In this document: piece after piece, positions 8,050-16,342 of the stretch | Numbering within the stretch: position 1 is the stretch's first letter | Layout: each line of letters begins with the position of its first letter | Source of the DNA: Candidatus Lithacetigena glycinireducens | Lineage (GTDB): Bacteria > Coprothermobacterota > HKB111 | Assembly (NCBI GenBank): GCA_018725485.1 | Contig: QLUP01000008.1 | Span: 1-21,523 of the forward strand | DNA length: 21,523 nt | Reading direction: 5' to 3' | The notes under the pieces: model-generated | Database searches by the model: none | Told to the model about the DNA's origin: nothing | The model's input: only the letters and a program-made list of their open reading frames with translations | Made by a program: the position numbers and the translations under genes

Positions 8050-9858
8050 ATGTGTGGAATTATTGCTTATATAGGTGATAAAGCCGTAATGCCAATATTA
8101 ATTCAGGGGTTACAGCGGTTGGAATATAGAGGGTATGATTCAGCTGGTATCGCTTTGGTTGAAGAAGGAGAATTAAACATCATAAAAACTAAAGGAACCG
8201 TGGACAGCCTGTCTGATTTACTGAAAGAAAGCAAAAACCAGGCAGTGTATGGTATTGGCCACACTCGTTGGGCTACCCATGGGGTTCCCTCAGATATCAA
8301 TGCTCATCCACATGCGAGCTGTAACAACAAACTGACTCTGGTTCACAATGGAATCATTGAAAACTATAAAGAACTCAGGGAACAATTATTAAATGAGGGC
8401 CATAAGTTTATTTCTGAAACAGACACCGAAATTGTGGTGCATATTATAGAAAAATATTATCAGGGGAATCTTGAAGAAGCAGTTATTAAAGGAATCAAAG
8501 ATTTACAGGGAGCTTATGCGTTGGCAATAATTTCAGCTCAAGAAGAGAAAATTGTTCTGGTAAGAAAGCAGAGCCCTTTGATAATCGGTGTTGGAGAGGG
8601 CGAGTGCTACGCAGCTTCTGATATACCTGCCCTTTTACCCTATACCAAAAAAATAGTAATTCTGGAAGAGGGAGACATCGCAATTCTGGAGAAAAATGGT
8701 TTTAAGGTTATAAATACTCAGGGGAAGGAAAGAAAAGTTGAAGTAATTGAAACTAACTGGGATGCTCGACTGGCAGAAAAGAGTGGTTATCCTCATTTTA
8801 TGTTAAAAGAGATTTATGAGCAACCTACTGTTTTGAAAGATACCCTGAGAGAAAGAATATCTGAAGACCAGCTTTTATTAGATGAAGCCGATTTTGGTGA
8901 CTTAATCCCTAACCTTAGAAAAGTGTATTTTGGAGCTTGTGGAACTGCTTATCATGCTACTTTAGTAGGTAAACATTATTTAGAGACTCTTTGTGACCTG
9001 GAAGCCGAAACAGAAGTGGCTTCCGAGTTCAGGTATCGTGATGTTCCCTGGGTAAAACCTGCTGTGGGAATAATCGTCAGTCAATCAGGCGAAACTGCAG
9101 ATACCCTGGGAGTGTTAACCCGGCTTAAAGAGCTCAGTTATCCGGTAATCGGCATAACTAATGTCATAGGAAGTAGTGTTTCTCGGGAATCCGATAGAAC
9201 CATTTATACTCGTGCTGGACCAGAAATAAGTGTAGCCTCAACTAAAGCCTATACCAGCCAGATGCTGGTTTTATTGTTATTAGCTCTTAGCTGGGCTAAA
9301 AAAAGAAATAAATTAAATTATGAAAAAGAAAGGTATTATATAAAAGAATTAAAAGAGTTACCCTTTAAAGCTCAACAGGTCATTGATAAATCTGAAGTAT
9401 TTTTAGAAACAGCCAGGGAATTGAAAGAGGCAAAACATTTATTCTACCTGGGTAGATTGCAGGATTACTATACTGCTCATGAGGGAGCTTTGAAGATGAA
9501 AGAGATATCTTACATTCATGCTGAAGCTTATGCTGGTGGAGAGTTAAAACATGGACCCCTGGCGTTAATAGAAAATAACACCCCGGTTATTGCTTTTTTA
9601 AGCAATAAAGCTATTGCTCCCAAAATGTTGTCAAATTTTGAGGAAGTAAGGAGCCGTGGGGGAAAAATATACCTCTTTACCACCCTGGATTTAAAGGAAA
9701 CATCTTTTAGGGTTGTGAAACTGCCTGATTCAGATATGTTAGTTAGCCCTATTTTGAACGGATTAGTTCTACAGCTGTTAGCTTACTATACTGCTCGCGA
9801 ATGCGGTGCACCAATTGATAAACCCCGAAATCTGGCAAAATCTGTAACGGTGGAGTGA
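8050..9858 (+). CDS. glmS: Glutamine--fructose-6-phosphate aminotransferase (isomerizing)
   Basis: Makes glucosamine-6-phosphate from fructose-6-phosphate and glutamine, the first committed step to amino sugars; its product feeds GlmM. The 602-residue protein has the N-terminal glutaminase domain with catalytic Cys2 (MCGIIAYIG), RWATHG and HNGIIENY, then two SIS domains (FGACGTAYHA, SQSGETADTL, STKAYTSQ) and the C-terminal PRNLAKSVTVE, of which the last residues form the active-site tail. The ribosome binding site GAGGAGG lies inside the end of glmM. There is no untranslated leader between glmM and glmS, so no glmS ribozyme is present here; control must come from elsewhere. Confidence 0.97.
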   Translation: MCGIIAYIGDKAVMPILIQGLQRLEYRGYDSAGIALVEEGELNIIKTKGTVDSLSDLLKESKNQAVYGIGHTRWATHGVPSDINAHPHASCNNKLTLVHNGIIENYKELREQLLNEGHKFISETDTEIVVHIIEKYYQGNLEEAVIKGIKDLQGAYALAIISAQEEKIVLVRKQSPLIIGVGEGECYAASDIPALLPYTKKIVILEEGDIAILEKNGFKVINTQGKERKVEVIETNWDARLAEKSGYPHFMLKEIYEQPTVLKDTLRERISEDQLLLDEADFGDLIPNLRKVYFGACGTAYHATLVGKHYLETLCDLEAETEVASEFRYRDVPWVKPAVGIIVSQSGETADTLGVLTRLKELSYPVIGITNVIGSSVSRESDRTIYTRAGPEISVASTKAYTSQMLVLLLLALSWAKKRNKLNYEKERYYIKELKELPFKAQQVIDKSEVFLETARELKEAKHLFYLGRLQDYYTAHEGALKMKEISYIHAEAYAGGELKHGPLALIENNTPVIAFLSNKAIAPKMLSNFEEVRSRGGKIYLFTTLDLKETSFRVVKLPDSDMLVSPILNGLVLQLLAYYTARECGAPIDKPRNLAKSVTVE

Positions 9859-9862
9859 AAAA

Positions 9863-10183
9863 ATGATTATTGGAAGAACTATTATCAGCGAAAAAGCAAT
9901 TGAACAAATAGTTTTGGAAACTATTTACGATTGTTATGGGGTAGTGGGGGTACATAAATCTACAATACTGGAAAAAGTTCAGGGCAAGCCTCCAGATATT
10001 AAAATAAAAACCAGGAGAGACATCTTAACACTTCAACTTTCTCTCTTAGTCGACCCTGAGCTGCCTTTTCAACAGGTTGCCAAAAATACTATACATACTT
10101 TAAGGTTTATCCTTTCTAAAATGATTGGTATTGAGCAGGATAATATTAAAATCAAACTTTATTTATACAAGGTTAAGGCATGA
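9863..10183 (+). CDS. Asp23/Gls24 family protein (YloU-like)
   Basis: A 106-residue protein of the Asp23 family. Visible family features are IGRTIISEKAIEQIVLETIYDCYGVVGV at the N-terminus, the basic middle segment (KIKTRRDILTLQLSLLVDP), and the amphipathic C-terminal part. Members are abundant small cytoplasmic proteins, some attached to the membrane in connection with envelope stress. It lies four bases after glmS and overlaps the DAK2-domain gene by four bases; the same Asp23-DAK2 pair (yloU-yloV) occurs widely in Bacillota. The precise molecular role is not known to me. Confidence 0.8.
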   Translation: MIIGRTIISEKAIEQIVLETIYDCYGVVGVHKSTILEKVQGKPPDIKIKTRRDILTLQLSLLVDPELPFQQVAKNTIHTLRFILSKMIGIEQDNIKIKLYLYKVKA

Positions 10184-11790
10184 AAGCATTAGTTTTATCT
10201 GACTTACTCAGCATGATTAAAGGTGCTTATGACGAATTAGCTATTCATAAAGATGAAGTTAATGCTTTAAATGTTTTTCCTGTACCTGACGGCGATACAG
10301 GAATTAATATGGTTATGACTATGCAATCAGCTCTCGAAGAAATCTCCAGGAATAATCCTAAAACTATAAAAGAGTTGTCTCTGGCTTTTAGAAGAGGCTC
10401 TTTGATGGGAGCTCGAGGTAATTCCGGGGTAATTCTGTCTCAGATTATCTTAGGTATAGGTAATGTTTTCGACGATGAAAACCAGATTGACGGAGCTATT
10501 TTAAAGAGAGCGCTCAAGCAGGGCTCTGACAGTGCTTATAAAGCAGTAATGAGACCTGTTGAAGGAACTATGCTGACCATAATTCGCTCTCTGGCAGAAG
10601 GCGCACAGGGAGTAGTTTCTGATGATATTGCAAAAATTCTGCTGGGAAGTATCAGGGAAGCAGATATCGCTCTTCAAAAAACTCCTGATATGCTACCAGT
10701 GTTAAAAGAAGCAGGGGTAGTGGATGCAGGAGGTTTAGGGTTAATCTACATCTTTAAGGGTATGCTAAAAGCTTTGACCGGGGAATCACTACCTGAAATA
10801 GTTCTTTTAGAACCTTCAAAATTTAAAGAGCTCTTACCTGTAGGGGTAGAAGAAGACCTCGAGTATGCCTATTGTACAGAATTGTTGATTAATAATCCCA
10901 ACAAAACTACCAAAGAACTTGAAACAATCTTAACAGAGATTGGAGGAAGCTTACTGGTAGTTGGAGACGCTTCTATGATTAAATTTCATATTCATTCCAA
11001 CCACCCGGATAGGGTTCTTGCCTACGCTTTGAGCACCGGGGAAATTCAGGATATAAAGATTGATAATATGAAATTGCAACACCGGGAATATCTTTATAAA
11101 AAAGCAGAAACCCCATCTGTTGTAAATCCAACTCGTGAAAAATATAGCATAATAGCGGTAGTTTTGGGTAGGGGAATGGAAGAGATTTATAAAAACCTGG
11201 GAGCCAAGGTGGTGATTACTGGTGGTCAAACTATGAATCCCAGTGTGGTAGAAATAGTTTCCAGTATTGAGAAAACATATGCAGAAAATATTTTTCTAAT
11301 AATAAATAATAAGAATATTAAAATGGCTGCTGAAGAAGCAATTAAAATAGCCTCACAGTTTAAAGTTTACCTGGTAAATACTAATCACATGGTAGAAGGT
11401 ATTTCTGCGCTTTTTAGGTTTAATCCTGATTTAGAGCCAGAAGAAAATTATGAAAGAATGAAGGAAAGTATAGCTAAAACCTGGGTAGCTGAATTGACGG
11501 TTGCTCAAAGGAATGGCAGTCTTGGAGAAACCAGTTATAACCTCGGTGATTATATTTCTATTACTTCTGACGACGAGATTTTATGTTCAGGTAAAGATTT
11601 AAATGAAGTAGTCCTTAGCACCCTTTTGAAATCTCCCTGCCAGGAAGGGTCTATAGTTACTCTTTATGCTGGAGAAGGGGTTGAAGAGAACTGGATTCTA
11701 AGAGAGGAAATTATTAAAAGATTCAAAGTCGAAGTTGAATTGTATTATGGTGGGCAATCTCACTATCAATATTTTATATCTGTTGAATAG
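10180..11790 (+). CDS. DAK2 domain protein, fatty acid kinase subunit FakA-like (YloV)
   Basis: A 536-residue protein with an N-terminal DAK2 ATP-binding domain (FPVPDGDTGINM, with the metal-binding DGDTG at 37-41, then GARGNSGVILSQI near 79-91, and DAGGLGL near 182) and a C-terminal FakA-type domain (FHIHSNHPDRVLAYAL; VITGGQTMNPSV; NTNHMVEGISALF). FakA phosphorylates fatty acids bound by separate FakB (DegV) proteins for incorporation into phospholipids. No fakB is in this window. Translation is coupled to the upstream Asp23 gene by ATGA. The gene runs towards the oppositely oriented selC, with 82 bases between them. Confidence 0.85.
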   Translation: MKALVLSDLLSMIKGAYDELAIHKDEVNALNVFPVPDGDTGINMVMTMQSALEEISRNNPKTIKELSLAFRRGSLMGARGNSGVILSQIILGIGNVFDDENQIDGAILKRALKQGSDSAYKAVMRPVEGTMLTIIRSLAEGAQGVVSDDIAKILLGSIREADIALQKTPDMLPVLKEAGVVDAGGLGLIYIFKGMLKALTGESLPEIVLLEPSKFKELLPVGVEEDLEYAYCTELLINNPNKTTKELETILTEIGGSLLVVGDASMIKFHIHSNHPDRVLAYALSTGEIQDIKIDNMKLQHREYLYKKAETPSVVNPTREKYSIIAVVLGRGMEEIYKNLGAKVVITGGQTMNPSVVEIVSSIEKTYAENIFLIINNKNIKMAAEEAIKIASQFKVYLVNTNHMVEGISALFRFNPDLEPEENYERMKESIAKTWVAELTVAQRNGSLGETSYNLGDYISITSDDEILCSGKDLNEVVLSTLLKSPCQEGSIVTLYAGEGVEENWILREEIIKRFKVEVELYYGGQSHYQYFISVE

Positions 11791-11872
11791 CAGTGTCTTT
11801 TTAGAATTTTTAATTTTTGCATAAATTGATTTTATTGAATACTGATTCAGTAATAAATAATCCAAAAATAAT

Positions 11873-11968
11873 TGGCGGGAGTATGTGAGAATCGAACTCA
11901 CCACAGGTGGAACACACCTGCCACTGGATTTGAAGTCCAGGAGGGACACCAGCGCCCCATCTACTCCC
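11873..11968 (-). tRNA. selC: tRNA-Sec (UCA), selenocysteine tRNA
   Basis: Read on the minus strand this 96-base gene folds as a selenocysteine tRNA. The acceptor stem is GGGAGTA with TACTCCC, followed by G and an encoded CCA. The anticodon arm is CTGGA, loop CTTCAAA, TCCAG, giving anticodon UCA (plus-strand TGA at 11931-11933), which reads UGA. The D stem is extended, the variable arm is long (CAGGTG paired with CACCTG), and the T arm is GTGAG, TTCGATT, CTCAC. The long variable arm, extended D stem and UCA anticodon together are specific to tRNA-Sec. It is charged with serine and converted to Sec-tRNA by SelA using selenophosphate from SelD. It stands divergently beside selD and convergently to the FakA-like gene. 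Confidence 0.95.
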
Positions 11969-11975
11969 AATTTTT

Positions 11976-12004
11976 ATGATAGGATATTTATGCTTATAAG
12001 TCAA
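11976..12004 (-). promoter_or_regulatory. Promoter of selC
   Basis: On the minus strand, TTGACT (12004-11999) and TATCAT (11981-11976) are separated by exactly 17 bases, and the first tRNA base at 11968 lies seven bases after the -10. This is a near-consensus sigma-A promoter at the expected distance for transcription starting at or just before the mature tRNA end. Confidence 0.75.
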
Positions 12005-12053
12005 GCTAATATAGACTTTAAAAAAAGAGAAAATTTGTCTGCAGGAGGATAAA

Positions 12054-13094
12054 ATGAGGTTAACCGATTTTGCTAAAGCTGCTGGTTGAGCTGCTAAAGT
12101 TGGACCAGGAGACCTCGGTGAGGTCTTAAGCAGCTTAAAATTACCTCATAACCCCAAACTGCTTTCTCATTGGGAAGGGTGGGAAAACGCCACCGTATAT
12201 TCTACTAAGGGAAATACGGTGATGGTGCAAACTGTCGATATGATTACCCCCATTCTTGATGACCCTTATGATTTTGGGCAGGTAGTAGCTGCTAATGCTA
12301 TAAGTGATATTTATACCATGGGCTGTTTGCCTGAATTAGCACTTAACATAATCGCTTTTCCCTGCTCGTCATTACCCATAGAAATTTTAAGCTTGATTCT
12401 TGCAGGTGGGCAGGATAAAGCAGCGGAAGCTGGAGTATTGATTGGAGGAGGGCATACCATAGAAGATGTCGAGATTAAATATGGTATGGTGGTCACAGGA
12501 TTTGGTACTAAAGATAACCTGTGGAGAGTTGGTGGGGCTAAAGAAGGCGATGTATTGATACTTACTAAACCTATTGGCACTGGTATTGTTTCCACCGCCC
12601 TTAAAGCTGGCGAAGCTCCCCTGGAGATAATAAATAGCGTAGCTGATTCTATGAAGAAACTGAACAATTTACCGGTGTTATTGAAAAATCATAGGATTAA
12701 AATTAAGGCTTGTACTGATGTTACTGGTTTTGGCTTGATGGTTCATGCTCTTAGTATGATAAATAAGTCAAAGTTAGGTATTAAAATGATTGCTCGCGAA
12801 ATACCCATTTTTAAAAAAGCTAATGAATTAGCTTTAAGCGGGTTTGTTCCCGGGGGAGCTTATAGAAATGAAAAATGGGCGTCGCCTAAAGTAATTATTA
12901 ATGCTACCCCTGATAATATGCTTTTTGACCCGATACTGCTTTATGATCCGCAAACTTCTGGAGGATTGCTGGTAGCGGTTGAACAAAATAATGCTGAATT
13001 GCTTTTGCTGATTTTAAAAGAAGCAGGATTTTCAGCTGCCTCTATCATAGGTTCATTTGTTAGCGATGAAGATGAAAGAATAGAAATTATCTGA
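12054..13094 (+). CDS. selD: Selenide, water dikinase, itself a selenoprotein (Sec12 by in-frame TGA)
   Basis: Makes selenophosphate, the selenium donor for Sec-tRNA synthesis, from selenide and ATP. Translation from ATG 12054 (AGGAGG at 12043-12048) reads MRLTDFAKAAGU with the TGA codon 12 at 12087-12089, then AAKVGPGDL. The TGA is where E. coli SelD has catalytic Cys17, and Lys15 three residues on corresponds to catalytic Lys20. A hairpin follows at once. Reading TGA as stop would leave only a late TTG or ATG start and drop the active site. The remainder (MITPILDDPYDFGQVVAANAISDIYTMG split by normal spacing, GGGHTIED, TDVTGFGL, YDPQTSGGLL) is complete; total 346 residues. yedF begins 15 bases later. 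Confidence 0.95.
12087..12135 (+). promoter_or_regulatory. Bacterial SECIS element in selD mRNA
   Basis: Immediately after the TGA, a two-part stem-loop can form. The lower stem pairs GCTGCT (12090-12095) with AGCAGC (12129-12134). The upper stem pairs AGACCTC (12110-12116) with GAGGTCT (12120-12126), leaving a GGT loop at 12117-12119. A short perfect stem with G and U in the apical loop, 3' of the UGA and inside the coding region, is the pattern recognised by SelB in bacteria. The loop lies 28-30 bases past the UGA. Confidence 0.8.
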
Positions 13095-13109
13095 TATGGG
13101 GAGGATGTA

Positions 13110-13610
13110 ATGCTATTGATTGATTTAAGAGGTTTACCCTGTCCTCAACCTGTTTTAAGAGTTAAAAAAGCTCTGGAAGAAGGAAATAATAGTTTAGAGG
13201 TTATAATTGACAACGAAACAGCTTTAAATAACATACTGAGGTTTGCCAGCATGAAACTCAAAACAATAGTTAACGAAGGTCAGGGTAAAACATTGTTTCT
13301 TTCATCGCGTTACCTGGGAAAAGGAGATGATGAACTGGGTGAATTATTAATGAAGTCTTTCCTTAATACCTTGCTTCAAACTCCAATTCTCCCTGAAACC
13401 TTAGTACTGATGAATACAGGTGTTTATTTGGCTTGCGACGAAAACTGCTACCAACCTCTTAAAAATTTGGAAGAATTGGGCGTAAATGTCCTGGTATGCG
13501 GCACCTGCTTAAAGTATTTTGACCTGGAAAGCGAACTCAAAGCAGGAAAAGTTTCTAATATGTTTGAAATCCTGGAATATCTGTTACTCAGGAATGTAAC
13601 TACCTTATGA
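13110..13610 (+). CDS. yedF: Sulfurtransferase-like selenium metabolism protein YedF
   Basis: A 166-residue, two-domain protein. Residues 1-65 form a TusA/SirA-like domain with the CPxP-type motif LPCPQPVLRVKKAL (Cys11) and the NETALNNILRFA segment; residues 90-160 form a DsrE-like domain ending with VLVCGTCLKYFDL and KVSNMFEILEYLL, which are characteristic of the YedF family found beside selD. The role is thought to be carrying or sensing selenium or sulfur as a persulfide or selenide, but the exact reaction is not established. It follows selD by 15 bases with a GGGGAGG site and overlaps the next gene by four bases. It is slightly shorter than typical family members (about 200 residues), mainly in the linker. 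Confidence 0.88.
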   Translation: MLLIDLRGLPCPQPVLRVKKALEEGNNSLEVIIDNETALNNILRFASMKLKTIVNEGQGKTLFLSSRYLGKGDDELGELLMKSFLNTLLQTPILPETLVLMNTGVYLACDENCYQPLKNLEELGVNVLVCGTCLKYFDLESELKAGKVSNMFEILEYLLLRNVTTL

Positions 13611-13825
13611 TTTTAATTCGATGGCCTACTCCCAACTGGGTATTAAAAGTAAACCATATCTTAGAGAAGGAGAAAATTCCCCATCAAATAATTCCCACCC
13701 CCAGAGAACTTGATCCTTCCTGTAACCTTTCTATACTTATAGCTGAAACAGTACTGGAGCAGACAGTTCAATTGCTGGAAACAAATGAAGTACCTGTTGA
13801 TGGCTTACTAAAGGTAAACAATTAA
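13607..13825 (+). CDS. DUF3343 family protein, putative Se/S carrier
   Basis: A 72-residue protein with one cysteine in ELDPSCNLSILIA (about residue 44), preceded by KIPHQIIPTPRELD. The pattern (small protein, a central PTPRE-type segment, then a Cys-containing strand) fits DUF3343, a family often found in selenium-utilisation operons and suggested to carry selenium or sulfur. It overlaps yedF by ATGA and is followed two bases later by the desulfurase gene, so it lies squarely in the selenium operon. Function is inferred from context only. Confidence 0.7.
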   Translation: MILIRWPTPNWVLKVNHILEKEKIPHQIIPTPRELDPSCNLSILIAETVLEQTVQLLETNEVPVDGLLKVNN

Positions 13826-13827
13826 AA

Positions 13828-14976
13828 ATGATTTACCTTGATAATGCAGCTACCACCTACCCTAAACCAGAAAAGGTTATTGAGACTATTAACTACCATT
13901 TGAGAAATCTTGGAGGTAGCACAGGAAGGGGTCACTATCAATGGGCCCTGGAGATAAGCAGAAAAGTCTATGCAGTTAGAACGAAGGTAGCTCAACTTCT
14001 GAGTATAGATGATCCTCTAAGAGTTATTTTTACCTATAACTCAACCTATGCTATAAATATGGTTTTAAAAGGACTGTTAAAACCTGGGGACAGGGTAATC
14101 CTTTCTTCTATGGAGCATAACGCTGTAGTTAGACCGTTGAGAAGTCTCGAAAAAAAAGGTGTTGAGCTTGTTTTTATACCCTGTGGCCCTGAAGGGGTAA
14201 TTGATCTGGAAACCCTGAGAAATGAAGCGCGACTGGGAGCAAGGCTGATTACGGTTTTAGGAGCTTCTAATGTATCGGGTACGATTCAGCCCTTAGCAGA
14301 GATTGGAAAAATAGCCCATGATAATAACATTTTATTTTTAGTAGACGGAGCGCAATTAGCTGGGTTGGAGCGTATAGAAGTAGATAACTGGCATATAGAT
14401 GCTTTTGCTTTTACCGGCCACAAAGGGTTATATGGACCTCAAGGGACCGGAGGTGTAGCTCTGTCATCCAGGCTTGCCCGTTTATTAGAACCGCTCATTG
14501 AAGGAGGAACAGGTAGCCTATCAGAAGAGGAATATCAACCTGATTTTTTACCGGATAAATTTGAGTCAGGCACCCTGAATTCTGCAGGAATAATAGGTTT
14601 GGGAGCAGGAGTAGATTTCCTGTTAGAAAAGGGCATATCTTCAGTTGTTTCACATGAAAGGAAGCTTCGTGATTTTTTAATAGAGAAATTAGTAAGGGAA
14701 AAAAATATTAATTTATTCGGACCCTTAGACTCACAGAAAACCACCGGGATCCTTTCTTTTAATATAAAAAACAAAGATATATCCACAATTACCAATATTC
14801 TTGACAGAGATTATGGGATAATGGTCAGGGCAGGACTACACTGTTCTCCTCTTGCCCATAAAAGCCTGGGTTCCTTTCCTATTGGCACCATAAGGTGTAG
14901 TTTTAGCCTTTTTAATACCCAGGATGAAGTACTATTCTTTTCTAAATCTTTAAATGAGATTTTAAGGAGGGGTTAA
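13828..14976 (+). CDS. Cysteine desulfurase-family aminotransferase (class V)
   Basis: A 382-residue PLP enzyme of the NifS/CsdA type. It begins MIYLDNAATTYPKP, has a PLP-stacking and binding core (SSMEHNAVVRPL; DGAQLAGLERI), the Schiff-base lysine Lys199 in FTGHKGLYGPQG, and a catalytic cysteine, Cys339, in RAGLHCSPLAHK. Such enzymes release sulfur from cysteine, or selenium from selenocysteine, as an enzyme-bound persulfide or selenide. Being between selD/yedF/DUF3343 and selA argues that it supplies selenium for selenophosphate, though general sulfur delivery cannot be excluded. Its stop codon abuts the selA start. Confidence 0.88.
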   Translation: MIYLDNAATTYPKPEKVIETINYHLRNLGGSTGRGHYQWALEISRKVYAVRTKVAQLLSIDDPLRVIFTYNSTYAINMVLKGLLKPGDRVILSSMEHNAVVRPLRSLEKKGVELVFIPCGPEGVIDLETLRNEARLGARLITVLGASNVSGTIQPLAEIGKIAHDNNILFLVDGAQLAGLERIEVDNWHIDAFAFTGHKGLYGPQGTGGVALSSRLARLLEPLIEGGTGSLSEEEYQPDFLPDKFESGTLNSAGIIGLGAGVDFLLEKGISSVVSHERKLRDFLIEKLVREKNINLFGPLDSQKTTGILSFNIKNKDISTITNILDRDYGIMVRAGLHCSPLAHKSLGSFPIGTIRCSFSLFNTQDEVLFFSKSLNEILRRG

Positions 14977-16341
14977 ATGAAAGAAAACCAGTTGAGGAAA
15001 TTACCTTCTATGGAAACCATTTTATCTAATCCTGTGGTTATGGAACTCTATAAACAGTACCCCAGGAATCTGGTAAAAGAAGCCATCAACGATGCCTTGG
15101 AAAAAATAAGGCTCGAGTCTAAAAATAATCCTGAACAGGATATTTCAATACAGAACATTATGAATGAAGTTAGGCAAATCCTATCTAAAAGGAAAATAAG
15201 GAAAGTTTTAAATGGGACGGGAGTGCTACTTCATACCAACCTGGGAAGAAGCCCACTGCCAATGATATCCTGTATAAAAGTTTTGGAAGTTATGAGCTCT
15301 TATTCTAACCTGGAGTATAATCTATTTTCAGGGGAGCGAGGAAGCAGACTGGAAAATATAGAATATTTAATAACTAAATTGACCGGGGGAGAGTCTGCCT
15401 TCGTGGTAAATAACAATGCAGGCGCTGTATTGTTGGTTCTTTCTACTTTTTGTAGAGACAAAGAGGTAATTGTTTCCCGTGGAGAGTTAGTAGAAATCGG
15501 GGGTTCATTTCGTGTCCCGGACATTATGCTGCAAAGTGGTGCTAAATTGGTAGAAGTGGGAACAACCAATATTACCCGCATTAGCGATTATGCAAAGGCA
15601 ATTAATGAAAACACCTCCTCTCTTCTTAAAGTACACCCCAGTAACTTTTCTATTAAGGGATATACCCAGCAGGTTGATTTAAAGGAACTGGTCAGTTTAG
15701 GGAGAGATAAAAACCTTATTACTATTGAAGACCTGGGAAGTGGACTCTTGAAAAATTACCCTATAGAATTTTTAAAACCTGAACCTACAGTTGAAGATAG
15801 TATTAAGGCAGGGGTAGATTTGGTTCTTTTTTCTGGCGATAAACTGTTAGGTGGTCCTCAATGCGGAATAATAATCGGCAAAAATCATTTAATAAAAATA
15901 ATAAAACAGCATCCATTATCACGAGCCTTGAGAATTGACAAAATGACAGTGGCAGCATTGGAAGCAGTTCTGGAAATATATTTTGATGAAAATAGATTAT
16001 TTTCAGAATCACCTCTTTTCCGCATGTTATTAATGGATGTCAGCGAATTAAGGAAAAGAGCTCGCTATATTCTGAGAAAGGTTATTAACAAAGAATATTT
16101 TAAAATTATTGAGGGTGTATCTACTACTGGGGGTGGTTCTTTACCAGATTGTGCAATTCCTACCCTGCTGATTACAGTTAAAAAAGAAGGTAAAACAGCA
16201 GAAGAGTTGTCTATTTATTTTAGAAACACCAACCCTCCTTTGATTGGTACCATCAATAATGATACTTTTACTATAGACTTGAGGACGATTTTAGAGATCC
16301 AGGATGAGGAGCTAATCACCTCGCTGAACAAGGTTTTATAG
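14977..16341 (+). CDS. selA: L-seryl-tRNA(Sec) selenium transferase
   Basis: Converts Ser-tRNA-Sec to Sec-tRNA-Sec with selenophosphate, using PLP. The 454-residue protein shows the SelA N-terminal helical region (RKLPSMETILSNP), the LNGTGVLLHTNLGRSPL segment, VVNNNAGAVLL, the EIGGSFRVPDIM stretch, and the PLP lysine Lys289 in LFSGDKLLGGPQCG. The C-terminal TTGGGSLPD is also conserved. A strong AAGGAGGGG site precedes the ATG, which directly follows the upstream stop. selB follows after one base. It is the bacterial one-step enzyme, consistent with the bacterial-type tRNA-Sec and SECIS seen here. Confidence 0.96.
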   Translation: MKENQLRKLPSMETILSNPVVMELYKQYPRNLVKEAINDALEKIRLESKNNPEQDISIQNIMNEVRQILSKRKIRKVLNGTGVLLHTNLGRSPLPMISCIKVLEVMSSYSNLEYNLFSGERGSRLENIEYLITKLTGGESAFVVNNNAGAVLLVLSTFCRDKEVIVSRGELVEIGGSFRVPDIMLQSGAKLVEVGTTNITRISDYAKAINENTSSLLKVHPSNFSIKGYTQQVDLKELVSLGRDKNLITIEDLGSGLLKNYPIEFLKPEPTVEDSIKAGVDLVLFSGDKLLGGPQCGIIIGKNHLIKIIKQHPLSRALRIDKMTVAALEAVLEIYFDENRLFSESPLFRMLLMDVSELRKRARYILRKVINKEYFKIIEGVSTTGGGSLPDCAIPTLLITVKKEGKTAEELSIYFRNTNPPLIGTINNDTFTIDLRTILEIQDEELITSLNKVL

Positions 16342-16342
16342 A

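Noticed and set aside
8040-8050. glmS ribozyme upstream of glmS
   Set aside because: The glmM stop abuts the glmS ATG, and the preceding sequence codes for the conserved end of GlmM, leaving no room for the ribozyme.
951-11229. Several long minus-strand open frames opposite korA-korC, glmM, glmS and the FakA-like gene
   Set aside because: They lie wholly opposite genes with clear family matches, lack ribosome binding sites and show no recognisable protein motifs.
11846-11863. Palindromic ACTGATTCAGT between the FakA-like gene and selC as a terminator
   Set aside because: The stem is very short, with a three-base loop, and neither strand has a following T run.
12006-12012. TAATAT as the -10 of a selD promoter
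   Set aside because: No acceptable -35 lies 16-18 bases upstream; only AT-rich sequence overlapping the selC promoter is there. selD must have a promoter in this gap, but I cannot place it.
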